NCBI GenBank assembly: GCA_028023455.1
Contig: JAQFVV010006637.1
Coordinates: 310,001-374,000, forward strand
Source of the DNA: Epiperipatus broadwayi
Taxonomy: Eukaryota > Onychophora > Udeonychophora > Euonychophora > Peripatidae
DNA length: 64,000 bases
Direction: 5' to 3'
A program made the position numbers and the translations under genes. Below the pieces are notes generated by a model. It did not search any database, was not told the DNA's origin, and saw only the letters and a list, made by a program, of their open reading frames with translations. Numbering within the stretch: the first letter of the stretch is position 1; each line of letters starts with the position of its first letter. Positions 38,001 to 52,300 of this stretch are shown piece by piece.

Positions 38001-39164
38001 TCTCAAAACACATTCCGAAAATAATCCTGAAAATATCCTGAAAATAATAATATGGTCATATATATATACTGCATAAAAATTTCTTCTTAGCCTATGTTCA
38101 AAACGTTGAAAGAAATCAATTATAATTTTTGTATTATATATATACATAGTTAAGACAAATATTTTTTGAAATCAAACATTAGCGTCACATAATTTATTCT
38201 CACAATTTGCGTAAAAATAAATAAAGTCAATGGGTGAAAATTATTTTTTTAATTTTATTTTAGTTTCTCTCTTTTTTTATAATTTCAATGTTTGCATATT
38301 GATTTAGAAAAAATATTAAATGTAATATGTTGATAAATTGTAATATTGATTGTCGTAATAATTAAAACTTTTTTTGACAAAAGCCGCAATCCATTTATCA
38401 ATCTATATAGCCATTCATCCATTACTCCATTCATTCATCCCCCTCTATTTGTTTATCCCATCACTCTAGCCACATATTTATTTAAAAATTATTTAAAGTT
38501 ATGCTAGTGTATTATTTTAAATGTCTATCAATTTATCTAACATTTCTATATAACTATGGGCCAATTATTTATTTGTCTCATGCATAGACATATTTGTATA
38601 TATTCTATACCTTCAAAACCATGAGAAACTTACTGCGTCATGAATCTGAACTATTTGCATTTGATATTTTGCAATGAAGTAAATAATTATTTTTATTACT
38701 CTATCTGACATATCATCAATCTTCACAATATTATGTTTCTAATTTTATTTATGGTGTATCGCATTCCATTTGCATTCCTATGTTCAAGATTATCTGTCTT
38801 CTATTAGTTTTATATTTAACCAAAATAATACTTTTCTTACAGCAAACTTTGGACTTCACTCAATCAAAAGAACAATCTGAATTTAAAAGCACAGCATAGT
38901 AAATCACATCCTAGTATTGAAAGGATCAACGAATAAGTGCTGCCACTATGCCTTGGATTTGTAAATTATGAAAAGTGCGATTCTGTAAATATTTCCATAG
39001 CAATTACAGCTTTAAATCATCAGTATATTATCATAGTATAAATAATATTTATCAATATGTAGCAGCAATAATTAGATTACACGGTGACTCTAGGAAGAAT
39101 AACATTGAAAAGGGTATATAACAGGAGGATTCAATATCTCTAAAACATGAGTAATATATAGGAT

Positions 39165-39470
39165 ATATGAGCACAGACTTTCACATGATCCACTTCTCAC
39201 TACTTTATAAGATAAATAATCATCAATATACATATTTCATGCTAAACCAGCAATCATCAGTTGGTCCAGATTATGATCTTCACACATATATGCAATAAGT
39301 GCTCAGATATATATTAAGATAGCCCATCTTCATACTTTAATGGACAAGCTTCAATCCACTCCACACTCCAACTCTTCAACCATCCATCCAATTGAAAATC
39401 TGATGATGGAATGCTCAAAGGCCACCCTGAGGCCAAGATTCTTGTCACATCCATGTTGACCTAAAATATT
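39165..39470. repeat. Dispersed repeat, family T, copy 3
   Basis: Matches the family T copies at 16030 and 37215 (CTAAACCAGCAATCATCAGT, ATGGACAAGCTTCAATCCAC, GAAAATCTGATGATGGAATG), ending CATCCATGTTGACC. Confidence 0.75.
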
Positions 39471-39599
39471 TTGAGGATTCTAAAAGAATGTGAATATATG
39501 GATCATTTAAAGATGATAATGATATTGTTCTTGCAAATAATGCTTCAGAGTTAATGTTGAAACAATTATCAGACAAAAGCATGAAACTACTAAAGATCA

Positions 39600-39715
39600 C
39601 ATGATCATCATTTCTTATGCTTGCTCACAAGCCTTCTGGTATCCATTGATAACTCTGGTTTGCACTGAGTGGCATTACTGTACGGGGAGCTTTGCCTGTT
39701 TTAACAAAAGCATGA
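39600..39715. repeat. Family S terminal fragment
   Basis: Contains ATCATTTCTTATGCTTGCTC, CAAGCCTTCTGGTATCCATT and GGCATTACTGTACGGGGAGC, matching the right end of 19082-19381. Confidence 0.7.
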
Positions 39716-40000
39716 AAGTAGGATTAAAAATAAATATTAAAAAGACAAAGTAATATCCAATGCGTTAAAAAAATCAAGAACTATAATTTATTAATACAAA
39801 TGGAAACATAATATATGAAATTAATCCTAAAATTAAATTTAAATGAAGTTCTTTTGGTATTGTATCAGATTTTACATATGAATCTGGAATGTGGATGCTT
39901 AACAGAAGAACAATACAGAATCTTCAGACTGCTTAATGATGTGCTGAGAACTATTAAACATCACATGACCACCATTCTTTATGCTTACACAAGCTGTTTA

Positions 40001-40073
40001 CACAGAGGCTAAACTTTCCATACAGTAGCAGCACCAAGTGGTGCTACTGTATAGAAAGTTTAGCCACTGTGTG
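40001..40073. repeat. Short hairpin built from family S termini
   Basis: Arms 40001-40034 and 40041-40073 pair CTAAACTTTCCATACAGTAG with CTACTGTATAGAAAGTTTAG around CAAGTG. The arm is the family S end (CTCCATACAGTAGTGCTACC type). Confidence 0.8.
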
Positions 40074-40479
40074 ATGTGCTGAGAAATGTATGCTGATAGT
40101 AACAAGAAGAGATTAAAAATGGAATACGTAAATGAAACAACAGACAGTATTATCATTGACAAACAATAGATTACAATAGAGCAGAGATGAACACATTAAT
40201 GAAAAAGATGACAGAAAATAGACAGTTGAAACTTTAAACTGAATTTCAAAACATTATAAAAGCCCTAGAAACAGACCGCAAGTGAGATGAATAAATGAAA
40301 TAAGGAAGTTTGCTGATGTGGAAAGAAGAGAAATTATGGGATATGGATAAGAAAAACTGCATTGCAATTGAAAAGACCTTTATCCTGCAATGGATTAATA
40401 ATAGTTGAAAATAATGATTGGAGGTATGTGAGTTGTGTTAATTTTTTACATTTATTAAGATAAAGCATTAATAGTAATC

Positions 40480-40600
40480 TCAGAATAAGATGATCATCAT
40501 TTTCAGACATTATTGACCCACTACAGAATGAAGGCTTCTCCAAGTTTAATCCATCTTCTCCAATCTTCAGTCTCTCTTCTCCACATTACTCCATACTAAT
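40480..40600. repeat. Possible non-LTR element tail
   Basis: CCACTACAGAATGAAGGCTTC, then TCCATCTTCTCCAATCTTCA, resembles the tail-like block at 11868-12040 and similar invertebrate repeat tails. There is no attached reading frame. Confidence 0.35.
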
Positions 40601-40609
40601 ATAGTGTGT

Positions 40610-42480
40610 GTGCATATATATACGTAAAATAAAGAAAAAGTAGAAATAAACACAGGATAAATTTTGGTAGACATTTTTCTATATTCCTTAAAATAAAATA
40701 TAATAAGTAAAGGGTTAAATAACTCTGGGCTTAAAGTAAAATTTCATTGTGAAATAAGTATTTTAAAAAGATCTGATAAATAATATTTGTAATTCTGATT
40801 TTGAAATTAACAAAAAAAAGCATAATTTATTTTTTAAAATCTTTTAATTAATACTTGTATAAAATATCTTTTTTAATTAATGCTTGTTTGCATTTCTACT
40901 ATGTAGTTAAAAATCTTTGTAGATTAAAAATTCTAAAGGATTATCACACCTTTGGCCAAATTCCAAAGATTAAAGTAAAAACATGAATATCACACTTTGA
41001 TAGAAATTTCCAGCTTGTTTTCAAATGGATTAGACAGATTGAAAATAGCTACTGTGTTTTTGTCACCTGATCTAACCAAGGGTATAAAAGACTGATAAAA
41101 AATATCAATTAGTTTGGCTGGCAGTTTTGTAAGAGTTAGCAGAAAAGCTAGCTGTAAAGTTGGCTACAATATTTTGTGAAAAGTTTGTAACTGTAGCAGA
41201 AAATGGCCATAGTAAAGCTAGCTGCAAAGATAGCTAGAATAATTATCAAGAGAACTACCATGAGGATGTAATATAGCAAGGAAGTGGCTGCTCTACAGTT
41301 CACTGGGGGAGTTTGAATTCACATGGAGAAAAGGGTCAAGATTCTTTGTAATTCATAGCCTTAAAAGTGTTCTGGAAAACAGCTTGTTGACCTCAAACTT
41401 ACCAATCCAAGTCTAAGTGGAACTGACTACTGAAGGGAGAAGGCCACCCATACCTGAATTATGTTCTTTTACCTGAAGATGACAACAAACCTGTATTAAA
41501 TTTTCTGATGGATCAAAAATTAAGCTTACCAAGAGAAAGCTTGAAGAAATTGGTGTACTTATGCTGCTGTTTATCAATACTCGCAGGGAACCACAGATAA
41601 ACATGTCATGTGCATATACAGTGAGTTATTTTATTTTAATATTTCTTAAAACGACTTTTAAAATTATAAATTAATAACTTAAAACAAAACAAGTAAATAA
41701 TTTGCTTAAGTTAAATGTCTAACAGAAAGACGATTCAATATATATTTTTGAAGAAATTGTTTGGTAATTCCTTTAACAAAAAAAAAATGACATTAAAAAA
41801 ATATATAACTTAAATGCAAGCATAATTTTGTCTGAATCAAAAAGTAAAAAAAAAAAAAGTTGTTAAACTTTATGAAAGAATTAAGCAACAGGATTCTATA
41901 TACTTTCAATATTGAATTAATTAGAAGAATTATAACATTATTGTAACAAGTTGAAATAGATAGAAGCCAGTGTGTGTGTATACGCACACACTCATATATG
42001 TAAAATTTAATTTTTTTTTGATTAAATGTCAATTCATTTTTTTATATATAATTGTATATTATAAATCGCGCGTCTGTGTGTATATATATGTAAACCATAG
42101 TAATAACGTGAATTGTAACTTGTAATTTTGTAAATTAATGTAACAATTTAAATTTTGAATAGTAATTATGTAAATCACACATGTAATAATTATTTTATGT
42201 TTAATTGAAATGTCTTCATCATATATTATAAAACGCACATTTGTATATGGATATATGTATGCATTTATAGATACCCATTAAGAAATAATGCAGTTAATGT
42301 AATAATTTGAATTTTGTAGTAATCTTGTAAATTATAGAGTGATGACTTTATTATTGTGTATCATTCAAAATCAGAACCCTTAACCTATAAGACCTTAAAT
42401 ATCATTTTTCTATTGTTATTAATAAACTCATTTAATTGTTAAAAATTGTTTCCATCATCTCTTGGTCACAGATGATCAAT
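40610..42480 (+). mobile_element. Possible degraded solo LTR (tentative)
   Basis: A less AT-rich block with GGGTATAAAAGACTG at about 41080, a leader containing two AAAGCTAGCTG.AAAG repeats, a donor-like ACAGTGAGTT at about 41620, then an AT-rich part with GTGTGTGTATACGCACACAC and AATAAACTC near 42420. The order (TATA box, leader, donor, AT-rich tail) is that of the LTRs of LTR-B and LTR-C, but no sequence match or target duplication was established. Confidence 0.3.
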
Positions 42481-43145
42481 CATCATCCTGGTTGGTGCAA
42501 AAGAGAATATTCTTTAAAGCCCATGCACTATTATCTTTTATTTTACTTTAGTCTTATTAAAAAATTAAGTTTATAGTTGGACAGTACAAGTGGCCTGAGC
42601 ATTGATGATGATCAGCATGTTTTAATATCCCAGCATTATTGTTTAGATTTTTCTGATTATTGTGTATTCTAATGGATGGGCACTAAGCTGGTGCATCCAA
42701 GTTATGTTTAAATAATTGCCCAAGCTGGCAAAGGCTCAATAGTTAGCCTGGTCTAAAGAAGACCCATTTCCAATACAGTCACAAGTTTGACTGTTGATTT
42801 TATTCTGATTTATTGTACTGATTTGTTTATTCCTATCAATGATGATGATGGATGGTTATTTCTCTCTAGTATTCACTTGTACTTATTTTTAAAATATAAT
42901 GCTGGTGGATAAATAATTATGCAACTAAAAAGTTGCTGGCTGATCTCTCAATGATCACACAAAGATTCTCTAATCTCATGCTCTTATAAAATATATCTTA
43001 CTTAAATATACTTTTTGTAAATATTTTATTTTAAATGGACTGGGAGTGATGATGATTTTATGATCACCCCAGTTCAATTCAAACTTATTTTTCCTTACAC
43101 TTCTCATCCTCATTACCCCCATCCTACATCCATCCACCCATCCTG

Positions 43146-43149
<4 letters not shown>

Positions 43150-43192
<43 letters not shown>
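43150..43192. repeat. (TA)n tract, LTR-B insertion target
   Basis: Pure TA repeat ending directly at the TGTGACG start of LTR-B. Confidence 0.95.
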
Positions 43193-43195
<3 letters not shown>

Positions 43196-44313
43196 GACGA
43201 CCACGTAAAGTCGTCGATACACGTATACAGTTATTAATAAAATTAGAAAGTAATAAAGGTGAAATAAATTAGCTAATAAATTTTTTTAAAAAAAGAAGGA
43301 AGGGAAAGAAAGAAATTGAAATTCTAATGTCAAAATTACCGTGGATTTTGTAATAGTAAGAGAAGGGGAGGGGGGCTGCATAAATAAAGAAATGTGTTTC
43401 TTTCTCTCTTGTAAGAAATGCTAGAAAGTTATATTTGTTTAGTGTGGGAGAGTGGAAAAGGAAGCATAAAGAAATACATGTCTTCTCTCTCATTTGTGAA
43501 AAAAAAAAAGAACGAATTGTAAACTTTAAATAAAACAAATGTAATAGGTGATATATAAAAGGAAACAATATGGCCGTAGGTGTGAAAGTCTGTTGGACAA
43601 ATTAAATTCCATGGACAAAGAAATGTTATCAATGGAAGATCTTTGCCTGATCTGTTAAATTAATTGGGACTTACATTCCAGCCACTAATTAAATAAAGAA
43701 ACATAATGATAAGAATTGGTTGGAAATCTAAGTCTTAATTAAAAAATTTTAAAAACAACGAACAAAGAAAGAGATTAATAAAATTACAATTTTTGTCTGG
43801 CATTGCTAGTAGAGACTTTAGAGAAGCAACAGCTAAAAGAAAATGGAAGAAGTGCGTGGCTAGTGGCGTTAAAGGGACGTAGGTTCAGATTCGAGCCATC
43901 TCATCACTGACTCACAATGTAAGATCTTTGCCTGACCTGCTAGAGGGACCGCCGCTTCTGTAGCTGTCGATTGAAACTCAACCTAAAGAATCAACCAGCA
44001 AACTGGATGAAAATAACCCCACAAACGGAGGAAGTTAATGGAGAACCTAAGGAATCAACAAGCAAAACCTGGAACGAAAATAACCCCACAATCTGAGGAA
44101 GTTAATCAAGAGCGCTCGGAAGAAATACCCATGGGACAATTACAACAAAGCCTAGGTAAAAGCATGCATGCATTTTCATTTGTCTACTATGTATAACTAA
44201 ATATAAAATTAATGATTTGAAAAAATTAGAACTCTATCAACCGGACTTTAAGAACTTTAATATCTGATCTAGTTTCATATGTTTATTATAGCCATGTATT
44301 TTATAAGTGTGTG

Positions 44314-44361
<48 letters not shown>

Positions 44362-47300
44362 ATGTAATTTTTTATATAAAGTGTGAATATTATTATTAAA
44401 CATATTTGTCATTAAATTTCATATCCTTGCTTTATTCTCCTATCACCAAGCTACGACAGGGGGGAAACTGTAAGTAGTGATTAAAGGGGCATACTGATTT
44501 GTTTAAGATATTCATGTGCTGCTTGTTCATGCAAAATCCCAAATCTAAAAAATAAATAGCAAGCGCTGGACATTCGTTAAGTTTCTTTGAAATAGTTTGC
44601 GTTGTTCAGCAGCCGAGGGTATCTTGGTCAGGAAAAATAACGCCAAGATAATATGTACGTATTGCCTTGGGGTTCGATCAAGGGTATAGATATGAAATTA
44701 AGTTTGTATCTGTATTAGCTCTCTGCTTGTATTGTAACGGCGTTGGTTAAAATAATAAATAAGATAATAAAGAATCTAAGTTGTAAACAATAAATGGATA
44801 GAAATAAAAGTTATGAAAAGAATAAATGGATATAATAAATAAGTATAATATAGAATAAAATAATCGAAATAAATATAGTTGAAGGTACAAATAATTAATC
44901 AACCGTACGAATAACCATTTCCGTTATAATTGGGGGCCAGTCCGGGATATAAGTCACGTTTACAAGTTCAGCACATTTGAATTCGAGTATAACAAAATTA
45001 ATAGTTTATGCAATAATTAATAAACAAATCAAAAAATAGCTTGGTGGTAGACAAAGCAAGAAATAAAATAAATAATAGAGTGTAAAAGGAGAGAAAGAGA
45101 ACGTAATATAACATGGGAAGTTAGGTTGTAAATTGGAGACAGTTGCGGAGGGGTCTTGAAGGCAGGCGTGGGTGAGTGATGATTAGTGAGTGAGACGGGG
45201 AGAGCCGAACAAACGTACCTAGTGTCCGTGAAATATAAAGTTAGTAAAGTAATATAATCCTATAAGGATAAGGTTAGATAGTAAAGCTGTAGAATAAAAT
45301 ATAAGTAATTAATTAGTGTGTGTGTTAAATAAATTTGATGCACACCAGATCAAAAATAACAATGGACGCTCTAGTGGGCGAAATAGGAAAACCCTCCGAA
45401 GAACTAATGGAACCGTCCGGAGAAATAGCTAGTGACGGAGATATAGAAATTAGAAAGGGAATGGAGACAGTGGTTAATGATAAAAATAAAATAGAAAGCT
45501 ATAATATAATGGATATGTTCATGAAATTAATGGAAGGCCAGCAAAGGTTGTTTATGGAAATGAGGGAAATAGGTGAAAGAAATAGTAGGAAGATAGAAGA
45601 GTTGGGCGAACGACACAGTAAGGATTTTAGCCAAAAAATTGAAGAAGTGAAGGAAAAATGTGAACAAACCTCAGACCAAATGAAGGTTGCAAATGAAAGG
45701 CTGGATCACCAGGAGGAACTACTGGAGAAAATAGAGCAAGGGGAGGAAATTGAAGGAATAAAAAATGAAAACAGAAAGGTTATAGAAAGCATACAACTAG
45801 AGGTAACTCAGTTAGCGAACACAGTTGAGAGGATAGAAGTGAGAGTAGAAAGGGGTGAGAATAAAATAGAAAATATAACAGAGATAATAAGAGCTGACAG
45901 TAAAGAGCAAGAAAGCGCGAGCAAGTGCTTGCAAATAAATAGCGAAAGTAACAATGCGGAGCAAATGCTTATAGGCCCAGAAGGAAAGACTGTCGGACAG
46001 GTTACTGAGTCGCTAAATGCGTTTGACAGCACTAGGCCTAATTACAAGGCGGAGGATCGGGGATTTAAACCCCAGCCCAACGATCCACACATAGGAAAGA
46101 TGCAATTCAATCCTCACCGCGATTATTGGGAAGGAAACCAGACGTTTCCTGATAAAGCAGAAAGCGCTAAATTGTCCAAACAGATCGGAAGAGGTTCAAA
46201 TATAAATGATCCATATGAGCAGGTTGACTCTAGAGGACATCGGAACATTGCTCCAGTTCCAAGAAAAAGTGGAAATATGTATGGTAAAAAGCATAAGAAG
46301 CCTCCAGACAAAAACTAATCCGAAAGAAATAAACGGACGGAAATGTCGGTTCAGTGAAACGGATAACGTCATGGGATCACGAGAAATAAAGTTAATTTTT
46401 TTTTTTAAAAAATATATGACAGGTGGGGCAAATCGTCTCATGACAATAATTAAAGTCACTATGAGAAACAAAAAAGAAAAAAGAAGAGTAGTGTTCACGG
46501 AGGGAAATTAATGATAGACTTTTTTTTCATGTGTATGATAGACTTAATGAGTGTTTATGTGCAGTCAAGCACAGCAAGACCAATGTAAATAAAAGTACTA
46601 ACAAAAAAAAAAAAAAAAAAGAAATCTATAAATAGTTTATTCGTATCACAATCTGTCAGTTATAAATGCAGATATAATTGACAAATAAATAAAAGTAAAA
46701 ATAAAATAAGAATCATTTAGGCTCATTAAAGAGCCATTTAATAATTAATAAAATAAATAAATGAATAGTTTATTCGTATCACAATCTGTCAGTTATAAAT
46801 GCAGATAGAATTAACAAATAAATAGAAGTAAAAATAAAAATAAGAATCGTTTAGGCTCATTAAAGAGCCAGTGAATAATTAATAAAATAAATAAATGAAT
46901 AATAGTGATAATGCGTAAATGACAGATATCACTAGTAGGTGTATGAGGTTGCAGATTGAGGCATATATGTGTGTGTGTATGCATTATGTTTGGGTCGTAT
47001 TTTGAGCTTGATTCAGCCGTCTCTTCGCACTTTAGATTCTCATGGCTCTCGATGGTTAAACTTTGAAATGAAGCGCCAGTAAGAATCCTGGACTCATTAT
47101 ATAATAAGAATTAATGTCCCAATATAATAAGAATTAGTGTCTCAAAATAAATAAATGAAGAAATAAGAATTAGTGCCTCGAATAAAATAAATAAATAAAT
47201 AAAGAATAAGAATTTGTTGTTTGCGCAAGATGAGCAGGCAGTAGAAATATCCTGCTGTTCACATGCTTTAAACCCTGTTATGTTTTTTGTTCTGATAGAG

Positions 47301-49313
47301 TTAAGTTATGCCATGGTCTCGTATGCGTAGAGATTAAATTGGTTGATCAGCCAAAATCGATGGGAAAGAATTGTGTAGCTTTACCTAGCTGTCTCTCTGC
47401 AGTCATCCTCATCATCATTATCACTCATCATGACAGAGTGGGAAAGTCTGTAATAAAAGCAGAAGTAAGAGTTGAAAGCAAAGAATTAAAATAGGCTCTC
47501 ATCTCAGAATAAGATTCGACCCGATTTTAATTCTCAAAAACGGGCGGAGTGTAATGTGACGACCACGTAAAGTCGTCGACACACATATATAGTTATTAAT
47601 AAAATTAGAAAGTAATAAAGGTGAAATAAATTAGCTAATAAATTTTTTTAAAAAAAAAAAAGGAAGGGAAAGAAAGAAATTGAAATTCTAATGTCAAAAT
47701 TACTGTGGATTTTGTAATAGTAAGAGAAGGGGAGGGGGGGCTGCATAAATAAAGAAATGCATCTCTTTCTCTCTTGTAAGAAATGCTAGAAAGTTATTTT
47801 TGTTTATTGTGGGAGAGGGGAAGTGGATGCATAAAAAAATGCGTGTCTTCTCTCTCATTAAAAAAATATATATATTATAACAAATTAAAATAAATGTAAA
47901 ACGTAAATGTGAAAAAAAAAAATGAATGAATTGTAAACTTTAAATAAAATAAATGTAATATGTGATATATAAAAAGAAACAATATGGCCATAGGTGTGAA
48001 AGTCTGTTGGACAAATTAAATTCCACGGACAAAGAAATGTTATCAATGGAAGATCTTTGCCTGATCTGTTAAATTAATTGGGACTTACATTCCAGCCACT
48101 AATTAAATAAAGAAACATAATGATAAGAATTGGTTGGAAATCTAAGTCTTAATTAAAAAATTTTAAAAACAACGAACAAAGAAAGAGATTAATAAAATTA
48201 CAATTTTTGTCTGGCATTGCTAGTAGAGACTTTAGAGAAGCAACAGCTAAAAAGAAAATGGAAGAAGTGCGTGGCTAGTGGCGTTAAAGGGACGTAGGTT
48301 CGGATTCAAGCCATCTCATCACTGACTCACAATGTAAGATCTTTGCCTGACCTGCTAGAGGGACCGCCGCTTCTGTAGCTGTCGATTGAAACTCAACCTA
48401 AAGAATCAACCAGCAAACTGGATGAAAATAACCCCACAAACGGAGGAAGTTAATGGAGAACCTAAGGAATCAACAAGCAAAAACTGGAACGAAAATAACC
48501 CCACAAACTGAGGAAGTTAATCAAGAGCGCTCGGAAGAAATACCCATGGGACAATTACAACAAAGCCTAGGTAAAAGCATGCATGCATTTTCATTTGTCT
48601 ACTATTCATAACTAAATATAAAATTAATGATTTGATAAAATAGAACTCTATCAACAGGACTTTAAGAACTTTAATATCTGATCTATTTTCATATATTTAT
48701 TATAGCCATGTATTTATAAGTGTGTGTTTATTATTATTATTATAATGTAATTTTTTATATAAAGTGTGAATATTATTATTAAACATATTTGTCATTAAAT
48801 TTCGTATCCTTGCTTTATTCTCCTATCACCAAGCTACGACAGGGGGGAAACTGTAAGTAGTGATTAAAGGGGCATACTGATTTGTTTAAGATATTCATGT
48901 GCTGCTTGTTCGTGTGAAATCCCAATTCTAAAAAATAAATAGCAAGCGCTGGACATTCGTTAAGTTTCTTTGAAATAGTTTGCGTTGTTCAGCAGCCGAG
49001 GGTATCTTGGTCGGGAAAAATAACGCCAAGATAATATGTACGTATTGCCTTGGGGTTCGATCAAGGGTATAGATATGAAATTAAGTTTGTATCTGTATTA
49101 GCTCTCTGCTTGTATTGTAACGGCGTTGGTTAAAATAATAAATAAGATAATAAAGAATCTAAGTTGTAAACAATAAATGGATAGAAATAAAAGTTATGAA
49201 AAGAATAAATGGATATAATAAATAAGTATAATATAGAATAAAATAATCGAAATAAATATAGTTGAAGGTACAAATAATTAATCAACCGTACGAATAACCA
49301 TTTCCGTTATAAT
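43193..49313 (+). mobile_element. LTR-B: non-autonomous LTR retrotransposon
   Basis: Direct terminal repeats 43193-44930 and 47555-49313 (about 1.74-1.76 kb) start TGTGACGACCACGTAAAGTC and end CCGTTATAA(T). The interior is 2.6 kb with one 327-aa ORF and no protease, RT, RNase H or integrase. A primer-binding-like TGGGGGCCAGTCCGGGAT follows the 5' LTR directly, and AAAAACGGGCGGAG precedes the 3' LTR as a purine tract. Both outer flanks are (TA)n, so the target duplication cannot be read. The LTRs differ mainly in the length of a TTA repeat and a few indels, so the insertion is young. It is a helper-dependent element in the same orientation as the host gene. Confidence 0.9.
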
Positions 49314-52300
49314 ATATATATATATATATTGTACCTATATTGATATAGGCACATATAATTTTATCTAAAATTATATTATTAAAATAATCGTTCATAAAAG
49401 AAAAACATAAAATTAAACGTTGAAGAGTTTATTGCAGTTTGTTTTAGAAAAGGATAAGAATCAAATAGTTTTCTAGCATTAGTTTTGAAATAAAAAAAGC
49501 TACAATTAATTAATCAGAAGGGGAGAGGGGTGTTTCGTTAGAGAAATTAAACTAAGGGTTATAAAAGGAAGTAAAGAGTTTTTATTAGTATTCGTAAAAA
49601 TATAATTTAAAAAGTTAAAACATACAAATCTCTTTTCATTCAAGTTTAATTAAAGAAAAAATAATGTTAAAACTAAATAGTAAATTGTATTAAAAATATA
49701 TGTGCATATATATCTGCGATTGTCAACAATAGAATAAATGTTATTTTAAATAAATGAAAGTTAAAGAAAATTATTATTAAAAAACACGGCAATGGTTATT
49801 AATTAAAATATAAAACAACATCTCTGCATGGCTATTACTAATTAAGCAATCTTCCAAAACACGTTTATCAAAGGATTAATTGATAAAGAATTTCGACAAC
49901 AGATATTTGCTGGAGGATATTGAAAAGAAAACACTTCATTGGTATAAATACTGAATATTTTATCGGACAATCAGTTGAGACAAATCAGTTCCACAAATTA
50001 ATTGAGTGAGTGCAGTTCAGAAATTAATTGAGCAGTTAACAAACAAAATGCAGTGTTGAGAAGATCTTGGGAATGCACGTTTATCTCCAGCCCAGATGTC
50101 CTAGAAAACAGCAGATCTGCCCGTGAAATAATGTCAGCTTAACATCTTAGAAAATCTCCGTCAGTATCTATTTGTCTCCGATAGTAATAATCATGAAAAT
50201 CAGGAAACTCAGCAAGGAAATGTCCCAGCTGGCTGGAAGCATTCATACTGGAAGAAACAACAAACAAGAAGCCACCAAAGAAAAGAAAATTCTACGTCTA
50301 CATTTAAAAGCCTAGGTAAAACATTTGCTTATTTTCATTTATACTGTAATAGCCATTGCATTGCATTAATTCGTGCGAATCCTCCAAGAGTCTAATTATA
50401 TGAACTCTATATCATACATAAATGAACTATTGATATGTGTGTTTAAATTTCAAATGCTATGTAATACTTTATTATTATTATGTGTGTGCATGAGTTAATA
50501 TGTGCGTGATCCTTATATCAATATTATTGGTTAAATTAGATAAATACCAGTGTTCGGTTATGAAAATATACAAGAATATTTAAACTAGTTTAGAAATGTT
50601 AATTTAAAAATATGTGTGTGTTTTATTAGAATTATAAAATGTTTAAATTTAGTAAATAAATGTTAGTTAATAAATTATCTTTAAAATTAAACTTTATTTG
50701 TTGGTCAATTCTTTTTAACAAATTCTTTTATCAATTCTTTTAATCACTAATTAAGTATAATCTATTAGTGATTACAAACAGCTGAGCTAGTCGTGGATTT
50801 AGGCGTTGAGTTAGTGGCCACTGTTCAAAGTGCGTTGTCTATTCTTTTAGTATTCTTTTAGAATAAACAGCTGGCGCCCGTGTTTATACACAAACAAAAA
50901 AGTGCTTTGGACTTGGTGTTGAACTCAACAGCCGAGAAGAAGCTATGTCCTGGAAATGTAACGCTAGTTATATACTTTATAGCTATCGTTTGGGCATACA
51001 TACTCTCCGAGTATGTTCTTCTCTGCCTAAGAGACCGGTGTTTCGAATGCACATATTCGAACACGGTTCAAATGGCTTTACCCAACGTGGGCCGAACTTG
51101 TCATAAATGACAGTTAATTAAATACTTTGTTCTTATTGAAAATAAAAATCTAGAAAGTTAAATTACGTATGTAAAAGTGTTTTAATTTAAAAAAAAAAAA
51201 AAGAATTGACCGAAATTTTTTTTTTCAAAATGAAAAGAGATTTTGACATTTATGCTATCAAATCAGAGTCAATTAGATGTTATGGGCAGAGTTAAAGCAT
51301 TAAGATCGGGTAGTGAAAAGGACTAAAAGGGTGGAGTTAGCATGAGTTTCCATCTTAGTAAGAAAAATAAATAAATAAGTCGTATTTAAATTTAGTTTAA
51401 CATAAGCGCTAGTACTTTGAAATTGAAAATTTCGAAAATGGATCTGAAAGAAAGCCCAATATATTTTAAAAATCCCCAGTTAGTAGAAAAGGAGAAAGAA
51501 GAAGTATCTGAGACATGAATGATGATGAAAATGATGATGAATATGATGGAAGAAATGCATCAAGAAATTAAACAAAGCCAACAAGAGCTCAAAGAAGAAC
51601 TCAAAGCAGAATTGAAGGCAGAAATTAGTCAGGTTAAAACAGAAATTAAAGAACTCAGAGCAGAAGTAAGAGAAATAAGATGTGAGATAATGGTAAAGGT
51701 AGAGAAGAACCAAGAAGTTATAGAGTTAGATTTAATTAAAGAAAGTCAGGAAGTTGAAAAGGAAGTTGAGGTCACAAAAGAGGTAGAAATTGAATTAGAA
51801 TCAGATAGCATTGTGATAAATAAAGTAGACACAAATGTAGATCAAGAAATAGAAGAAAAACATAAGTTCAAGGTAGTAGATAGTGTAGAAAAGTTTTTAC
51901 AAAAATTTAAAAAGGTTAAAGTAAACGTTCGCATTCGCTGTAGACGTAGATTTAAAACAAAGAGGAAGCGTAGAAAAAAATATTCCCAGATTGAAGTAAT
52001 TCGGAGTTTGTCTAGGTATAAAGGTTTTCTGAGTTACGAAGTCGAAAACAACGGAAAGAGAAAGAGATAAAATACATTTTAATCAAGAAATAGAAGTGAG
52101 AATATTGAGTATGATTTATATTATAAAATTAGTAGAAAGAAAGAAGGAACCGCCTGACATAGTTTAAAAGTTAGTAATCGGGCGGAATAGTAAAGGAAAT
52201 AAACAAAAAGGACCGGAAATGGACTATGAGTCTAATATAATTATTTTGATGTAGGTGAAAAGCCTGAATTAGAATTTCGCTATTTAAAACTGAATGGATT